Of a stretch of 64,000 nt of DNA, positions 59,007-64,000 are shown in pieces. The position numbers were made by a program, and so were the translations under genes. Below the pieces are notes generated by a model. The model ran no database searches. It was not told the DNA's origin and saw only the letters and a program-made list of their open reading frames with translations. Each line of letters opens with the position of its first letter. Position 1 is the first letter of the stretch. This DNA is from Gemmatimonadaceae bacterium. GTDB taxonomy: Bacteria > Gemmatimonadota > Gemmatimonadetes > Gemmatimonadales > Gemmatimonadaceae. The stretch spans positions 1 to 64,000 of the forward strand of contig JAIEMN010000006.1 of NCBI GenBank assembly GCA_019752115.1, read 5' to 3'.

Positions 59007-60971
59007 ATGAAGACCTTTAACTCGCGTTTGCTGGCGGCGACCTCGCTGGCGCTTGTCGCCGCGTGCTCGTCGGCGAAGCCCAAGACGGAGCCGACGCCGG
59101 CGGTGAATCCGGCGGCGGATCCGCGCAACAACCTCAAGGCCGGTTTGTTCGACGCCGAGAAGTACACGTCGAACATGAAGATCCTGGCCGAGGCGAAGTC
59201 GCCGAACGGGTTCCTCGGCATCACCAACTCGGACCTGGCCTTCACGGGCAAGTACGTCATTCAGGGCAACTACAACGGCCCGGTGGTGTGGGACATCTCG
59301 AACCCCTCGAGCCCGCAGCTGGTGGTGGCCTACGAGTGCCCGGCGTCGCAGAACGACGTGTCGGTGTACAAGAACCTGATGTTCATGTCGGCCGAGGCGC
59401 AGAACGGCCGCATCGACTGCAAGCCGGGCGGTGTGCGCGAGGCGGTGAGCAAGGAGCGCATGCGTGGCGTGCGCATCTTTGACATCTCGAACATCAAGGA
59501 GCCCAAGCTCCTCGCCAACGTGCAGACGTGCCGCGGCTCGCACACGCACACGGTGCTCGAGGATCCGAAGGACAAGGAGAACATCTACATCTACGTCTCC
59601 GGTTCGTCGGCGATCCGGTCGGCGCAGGAGCTCGAAGGGTGCGCCGGTGATGTGGCGGGCAACGATCCGAACTCGTCGCGTCTGCGCATCGAGATCATCA
59701 AGGTGCCGCTCAAGGATCCCGCGAAGGCGGCGGTCGTGGGACGCGCGAACATCTTCGCCGGCCTGACGGCGAACCCGACGCACGGCCTCTCCGACGCCGA
59801 CAAGGCGGCGGCGGCGCAGCAGCTGGCCGATGCGAAGGCGCGTGGTGGGTTCGTGGTGAAGAACCCGCAGAGCGGCGCCGAAATGCTGGCGCCGCCGCAG
59901 CTGGTTCGCCCGCTGCTCGACAGCCTGGCCAAGAGCCATGGCGCGTCGTTCGCCAACGGTGCCGACTCGGCGGCGGCGCGTCCGCTGCTGCAGACGGCGG
60001 TGAACCGCATGTTCGCCAACCCGACCGGCAATGCGGGCCCGAACGCGCCGCTCAGCGAGCGGTCGCAGTGCCATGACATCACGGTGTATCCGTCGCTCGG
60101 CCTCGCCGGCGGCGCGTGCGAAGGCCATGGCCTGCTGCTCGACATCAGCAACCCGGTGAACCCGGTGCGTCTCGATGCCGTGGCGGACTCGAACTTTGCC
60201 TACTGGCACTCGGCCACGTTCAACAACGACGGCACGCAGCTCCTCTTCTCCGACGAGTGGGGCGGTGGCGGCGGCCCGAAGTGCCGCGCCGGCGACAAGA
60301 TGGAGTGGGGCGCCGACGCGATCTTCAAGATCGTGAACAAGAAGCTGGTGTTCCAGAACTACTACAAGCTCCCGTCGTACCAGACCGACAAGGAAAACTG
60401 CGTGGCGCACAACGGCTCTCTGATTCCGGTGCCGGGGCGCGACATCATGGTGCAGAGCTGGTACCAGGGCGGCATCTCGGTGTTCGACTGGACCGACGGC
60501 GCGCACCCGAAGGAAATCGCGAGCTTTGACCGTGGCCCGGTGGACGCGTCGCGCATGGTGAGCGGCGGTTCATGGTCGGTGTACTGGTACAACGGCCAGA
60601 TCATCAGCTCGGAAATCGCGCGCGGCATGGACATCGTGGACCTGACGCCGAGCCAGTATCTCACGCAGAACGAGATCGACGCGGCCAAGACGGTGAAGTG
60701 GGACCAGCTCAACGCGCAGGGCCAGCCCAAGATCTCGTGGCCGCCCAGCTTCCCGCTGGCCAAGGCCTACACGGACCAGCTCGAGCGCAAGTCGTGCCAG
60801 GTGAGCACGCTCCGCACGCAGATCGCGGCGGCCGAGAAGGCGAGCGGCGCGGCGCGCAACACGGCGCTCAACGCGGCGATCGCCGCGGCGGATGCGGCCA
60901 AGGGCTGTGACAGCAAGAAGGCCGACCTGCTCAAGAAGGCGCTGCAGGATCTGATGGCGCCGGCGATGTAA
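59007..60971 (+). CDS. LVIVD-repeat-like lipoprotein
   Basis: A 654-residue protein. Lipoprotein signal (LVAACSSAK). Repeated VWDISNPSSPQLV, VRIFDISNIKEPKLL, LLLDISNPVNPVRLD and ISVFDWTDGAHPKEI units are LVIVD-type blades of a propeller. A C-terminal helical region (about 595-650) with Cys residues follows. Location outer membrane or periplasm. Role unknown; a similar protein is common in soil relatives, by memory. A family A palindrome lies after the stop. Confidence 0.8.
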   Translation: MKTFNSRLLAATSLALVAACSSAKPKTEPTPAVNPAADPRNNLKAGLFDAEKYTSNMKILAEAKSPNGFLGITNSDLAFTGKYVIQGNYNGPVVWDISNPSSPQLVVAYECPASQNDVSVYKNLMFMSAEAQNGRIDCKPGGVREAVSKERMRGVRIFDISNIKEPKLLANVQTCRGSHTHTVLEDPKDKENIYIYVSGSSAIRSAQELEGCAGDVAGNDPNSSRLRIEIIKVPLKDPAKAAVVGRANIFAGLTANPTHGLSDADKAAAAQQLADAKARGGFVVKNPQSGAEMLAPPQLVRPLLDSLAKSHGASFANGADSAAARPLLQTAVNRMFANPTGNAGPNAPLSERSQCHDITVYPSLGLAGGACEGHGLLLDISNPVNPVRLDAVADSNFAYWHSATFNNDGTQLLFSDEWGGGGGPKCRAGDKMEWGADAIFKIVNKKLVFQNYYKLPSYQTDKENCVAHNGSLIPVPGRDIMVQSWYQGGISVFDWTDGAHPKEIASFDRGPVDASRMVSGGSWSVYWYNGQIISSEIARGMDIVDLTPSQYLTQNEIDAAKTVKWDQLNAQGQPKISWPPSFPLAKAYTDQLERKSCQVSTLRTQIAAAEKASGAARNTALNAAIAAADAAKGCDSKKADLLKKALQDLMAPAM

Positions 60972-60991
60972 CCGCCGCCGGTAGACCCAGG

Positions 60992-61070
60992 AACGCCAAA
61001 CCTTCGACGCCAAACCCCAAACTGATCAGTTTGGGGTTTGGTGTTTTGGGGTTCGGGGTTCTTGGGTTTA
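60992..61070. repeat. Family A palindrome (copy A4)
   Basis: Perfect 16-bp arms CCAAACCCCAAACTGA|TCAGTTTGGGGTTTGG (61010-61041), centred between 61025 and 61026, with imperfect extension outward. It lies between two same-strand genes. Confidence 0.92.
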
Positions 61071-61125
61071 CTGCGCTGGTATCTACGTGCGCGTACATTA
61101 TCACAGTCCCTCAACTCCTCTTTCC

Positions 61126-61779
61126 ATGCGTATCGGCCAACTCGCTCCCGACTTCACCGCTCAGACCACGATCGGCCCCATCCGTTTCCACGAATGGCTT
61201 GGCAATTCGTGGGGAATCATCTTTTCGCACCCGAAGGACTTCACGCCGGTGTGTACGACCGAGCTGGGACAGGTCGCGAAGTTGGAACCGGAGTTTGCGA
61301 AGCGTGGTGTGAAGGTGATCGGGCTCAGCGTGGACCCGGTGGACCGTCACGATGCGTGGGTGGTAGACATCGCACGTACTCAGGGCGCGACGCCGCACTT
61401 TCCGATGATCGGTGATACCGATCTCACGGTATCGAAACTCTACGACATGCTGCCGGAAGAAGCCGGCGAGACGTGTGAGGGACGAACGGCGGCCGATAAT
61501 CAGACGGTACGGACCGTCTACATCATCGGCCCCGACAAGAAGATCAAGCTGATCCTGATCTACCCGATGACCACCGGGCGCAACTTCGATGAGATCCTGC
61601 GCGCCGTGGATTCGCTGCAGCTCACCAGCGCGCATCGCGTGGCGACGCCGGCGAACTGGAATCCGGGCGAGTCGGTGATCATCGCGGGATCGGTATCGAA
61701 CGACGAGGCCAAGCAGTTGTATCCCGATGGTTGGCAGGAAGTCACCCCGTACCTGCGCGTCGTCCCACAGCCCAAGTAG
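61126..61779 (+). CDS. 1-Cys peroxiredoxin (Prx6 type)
   Basis: A 217-residue Prx6-type peroxidase. The peroxidatic Cys43 is in HPKDFTPVCTTELG, with the conserved Thr and Pro; Arg in QTVRTVYIIG is also expected. The long C-terminal domain (RNFDEILRAVDSLQL... and W..GESVIIAGSVS) marks the Prx6/AhpC2-like class. It reduces peroxides with an external thiol donor. The ATG at 61126 is preferred over a longer frame with no domain sequence. Confidence 0.93.
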   Translation: MRIGQLAPDFTAQTTIGPIRFHEWLGNSWGIIFSHPKDFTPVCTTELGQVAKLEPEFAKRGVKVIGLSVDPVDRHDAWVVDIARTQGATPHFPMIGDTDLTVSKLYDMLPEEAGETCEGRTAADNQTVRTVYIIGPDKKIKLILIYPMTTGRNFDEILRAVDSLQLTSAHRVATPANWNPGESVIIAGSVSNDEAKQLYPDGWQEVTPYLRVVPQPK

Positions 61780-61939
61780 GGCGGCGCGGCGGGGACAGAC
61801 CGGAACACCAATTTCGGTCCGGCTGCCGGGAGAACCCCGACAGCGAGGGGAGATTGCGCTGCCGACCCTTCAGTACGACGGACGCGACGCGCGATGTGGG
61901 CGTGGAGCGGGCCGGCGAACGCCCCACGGGGGAGGTTGG

Positions 61940-62893
61940 ATGAAGAAGCCGAACGGACGATCGTCGTCACCGATGAAGGGCACGCGCCTGAAGGCCGAGT
62001 GGCGCGAATTTGCCGATCGGCTGGCGCAGCATGTGCCCGTGCTCGGACCGGATCAGGTGCTGATTCTGTCGGAGCCGAAGGCACATCGCTTCGTGCAGAT
62101 CGCGATGCAGGGCTCGTGGGGGCTCAAGCTGGAGGCGGTCACCGACAACTATCTGGAGTCGGATGACCGTCTCTCCGCGCGCGATGAGCAGACGATGCGC
62201 GCCCTGGGCTGGACGCCGCCGACGCTGCCGCCGTTCGATGCCTCCACCGTGCTGGATCTGGGCAGCGATGCCGAGGCCGACGCGGAAGCGGAGACCGACG
62301 ATGACGACGGCTCACCAAGCTGGACGATGCAGTGGCCGGCGCCGGTGCCGCACGCGGATGCCGCGCTGCTGGTGGTGCGCACGCTGGCCACGGTTTTTCA
62401 CGTGCGCCATCCGTCGCTGCTGCAGTATTACGCGTTCGCGACCGACGGACCCACGATCCTGCTACCCGGGCTGGGCATTCCCGCCGAGCCGCCGCCGATG
62501 CCGCTCGAGGGCGCGCTGAGCCGTTCGGTGGACACGCAGGTCGAGGAGGCGTGCATCGCCGCCGCCGACGAGGATGTGCGTCGCGATGGCGAAGTGTATC
62601 TGCTCGAAGTGGATGGCGTGCCGTTCCGCGTGACCGCCGAGCCGGATGCGGGCGTGGTGCGCATCCTGTCGCGCGTCATGCCGGTGGACGAGATCGGCGG
62701 CAATCTGTTCGAGCTGATGAACCGCCTGAACGGTACGTACCTGAGCTACGGCTACGTGTTCGTGCGCGACGGTGATGTGCGCTGGGCGACGGAGCTGGTG
62801 GATGCGCCCTTCACCGCCCCGACGCTCATGAACGCCTTGCAGCGCGCCGCCGAGGTGGTGAAAGGCGTACTGGCACTCAAGCCGACGCTCTGA
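61940..62893 (+). CDS. TY-Chap/YbjN-like chaperone-fold protein
   Basis: A 317-residue protein. The N-terminal about 90 residues (WREFADRLAQHVPVLGPDQVLIL...FVQIAMQG...NYLESDDRLSARDEQTMRALGW) resemble the TY-Chap N-terminal pattern. The C-terminal region (VLSRVMPVDEIGGNLFELMNRLNGTYLSYGYVFVRDGDVRWATEL) resembles a YbjN/type III-chaperone-like fold. An Asp-rich linker (AEADAEAETDDDD) is between them. The GGGGGAGG Shine-Dalgarno sequence supports the ATG at 61940. Partner unknown. Confidence 0.72.
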   Translation: MKKPNGRSSSPMKGTRLKAEWREFADRLAQHVPVLGPDQVLILSEPKAHRFVQIAMQGSWGLKLEAVTDNYLESDDRLSARDEQTMRALGWTPPTLPPFDASTVLDLGSDAEADAEAETDDDDGSPSWTMQWPAPVPHADAALLVVRTLATVFHVRHPSLLQYYAFATDGPTILLPGLGIPAEPPPMPLEGALSRSVDTQVEEACIAAADEDVRRDGEVYLLEVDGVPFRVTAEPDAGVVRILSRVMPVDEIGGNLFELMNRLNGTYLSYGYVFVRDGDVRWATELVDAPFTAPTLMNALQRAAEVVKGVLALKPTL

Positions 62894-62914
62894 CGCGCCC
62901 GCCGGCCGTTCGCC

Positions 62915-64000
62915 TCAGCTCACGGTGGCCAACGCCTCGCGCAACTGCGCGAGGCGTTCGCGTAGCTGGGTGCGCAGGGGGGCCGGCGCCAGCAGTTCGG
63001 CATCGCCGGCATACTGCGCTACATGCCGCAGCGCCCACGCCGGATCGGCGAGCGGATGCGACAGCGTGAGTGAGCCGTCGGCATCACAGACCACGCCTTC
63101 GCGTTCGGCGATCCACCGGGCGATGGTGGGGGCGTAACGCACGATCAACAGATCATGCGCGCCCTGCATGAAGGCCTTCCCCCGCTCGAGCACCTGATCG
63201 AGCGAGAAATCGCTGGGGAGGGTAAACGGCTCGCCCGTCGCCACGGCGGTCTGGATGCGATCGACGCGGAAGAGTCGCAGGGCCTCGGCGCGCCGGCAGT
63301 GGGCCACGACGTACAGGCGCGCGCCACTGGCGACGAGCGCGTAGGGTTCGATGTCGCGCGGCTCGGCGCTGGCCGCCTCGGGCTTGTGGTACGTGATCGT
63401 GAGCACCTCGTGCGCCGCGAGCGCCGTGCGCACGATGTGCAACGTGCCCAGGGTGCCGCCGTCGTGCAGCGTCGCGGCGATGCCTTCGAGCAGCGGATCG
63501 TTGCCGATGGCGGCCATTACCTCACGCAGTCGCGTGCGGGCGCGCGCAATGACCTCGCGCTCATCGGGCGGGCGCAGATGCGCGAGCACCGAGAGTCCCA
63601 GGGCAATGGCGCACACTTCGGTGGCCACGAGCCGCATGGGGCGCCGGAACGCGTCCGTCACCGCCGACATGTGTTCGCTGGTGAAGTAGAGCTGCACCCC
63701 TTCCACAAACCCGGCCGGATCGTCGTAGCGTGTGATGAGGGCGTAGACGTCGTCGCGTAGCGTTTCGAAGGGGAGCCCGGTGCGTGCCAGCAGCTCATCG
63801 ATGGGGACGTCGTCGCCCCCGGCGAGATGCGGCAGCACCTCGAGCAGCCGGCGCAGTTGCATGAGCGCCGTGTCGGTGAGCCGGGTGGGTCTGGCGGCGG
63901 CGCGTGGTGTGGGCGCCGGCGGCGCGAGGAGTGTGTCGCCCAGCGCCTGCGCGCGCGTCTCGGCGCGATCGAGACTTTCGACCACGCGATCGAGCGCCGC
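62915..64000 (-). CDS. WYL-domain regulator (partial, runs off the right edge)
   Basis: At least 361 residues, open at the window edge. A central WYL domain is recognisable by IEPYALVASGARLYVVAHCRRAEALRLFRVDRI. The N-terminal part (LTDTALMQLRRLLEVLPHLAGG...IDELLARTGLPFETLRDDVYAL) has winged-helix features. This resembles PafB/PafC-like regulators, which occur in tandem or fused pairs. Because the frame continues past 64000, it may be the second half of a fused protein. The WYL domain may sense nucleic acid. Confidence 0.82.
   Translation of the reverse strand, partial: AALDRVVESLDRAETRAQALGDTLLAPPAPTPRAAARPTRLTDTALMQLRRLLEVLPHLAGGDDVPIDELLARTGLPFETLRDDVYALITRYDDPAGFVEGVQLYFTSEHMSAVTDAFRRPMRLVATEVCAIALGLSVLAHLRPPDEREVIARARTRLREVMAAIGNDPLLEGIAATLHDGGTLGTLHIVRTALAAHEVLTITYHKPEAASAEPRDIEPYALVASGARLYVVAHCRRAEALRLFRVDRIQTAVATGEPFTLPSDFSLDQVLERGKAFMQGAHDLLIVRYAPTIARWIAEREGVVCDADGSLTLSHPLADPAWALRHVAQYAGDAELLAPAPLRTQLRERLAQLREALATVS

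Noticed and set aside
1-64000. rRNA and tRNA genes, insertion sequences, prophage genes
   Set aside because: No sequence recognisable as rRNA or tRNA, no transposase, integrase or phage structural motif was found by reading; a tRNAscan/Infernal run would be decisive.

Overview
The window is a GC-rich bacterial chromosome segment. I infer Gemmatimonadota (a Gemmatimonas-like organism) from several traits seen together: many secreted S9 prolyl oligopeptidase-type peptidases, a Ser/Thr kinase fused to a PD40/TolB-like propeller, LVIVD-type and SBP56-like secreted propellers, and housekeeping genes of very strong GC3 bias. No rRNA, tRNA, CRISPR array, transposase or phage structural gene was recognised. 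This assignment is inference, made without any database search.

Layout. 0.1-4.5 kb: an SDR oxidoreductase, a membrane metallophosphoesterase and a secreted prolyl oligopeptidase. 4.5-8.1 kb: a toxin/Fic patch with a Fic protein carrying an inhibitory helix, a DUF952 protein, a mobile-mystery A/B pair (HTH plus Fic), and a broken RelE-like toxin beside an intact HTH antitoxin. 8.1-10.8 kb: a one-component Ser/Thr kinase with a propeller. 10.9-21.8 kb: an accessory island with lower GC and weaker codon bias. It holds two PD-(D/E)XK-type proteins, several unknowns, a macro-domain ADP-ribose hydrolase, a fusion of dual-specificity phosphatase and ADP-ribosylglycohydrolase, and a SIR2-like protein with macro-like and ubiquitin-like C-terminal parts. 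21.8-30.5 kb: serine/glyoxylate metabolism on the minus strand (serA, FAD-linked glycolate/lactate-type oxidase, serB, class V aminotransferase), interrupted between serA and the oxidase by a toxin-antitoxin cluster (DUF2283, MazEF-like, HipBA, orphan HTH antitoxin). 30.5-39.5 kb: an alpha/beta hydrolase and signal transduction (an AT-hook/histone-like protein, a PAS-GAF kinase with an NtrC-type regulator, a receiver protein, and a PAS kinase with a REC-HD-GYP protein). 39.6-64 kb: zinc-ribbon protein, glutamine synthetase, superoxide dismutase, S1/P1 nuclease, glycosyltransferase, Tat-exported M24 peptidase, S9 peptidase, DinB-like protein, membrane protein, MBL hydrolase, GNAT, SBP56-like protein, Cys-rich protein, aldo/keto reductase, ferritin, DUF305 lipoprotein, LVIVD lipoprotein, 1-Cys peroxiredoxin, TY-Chap protein and a WYL regulator running off the right edge.

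The most unusual feature is a set of at least seven families of long imperfect palindromes or tandem-palindromic elements (labelled A-G here) occupying many intergenic gaps. Several provide or abut the stop codon of the preceding gene. One family (E) also occurs in frame inside two protein-coding genes, where it encodes a Pro/Ala/Val linker, and at the 3' end of a third. The second lead is the NAD/ADP-ribose-related island at 14.9-20.8 kb.
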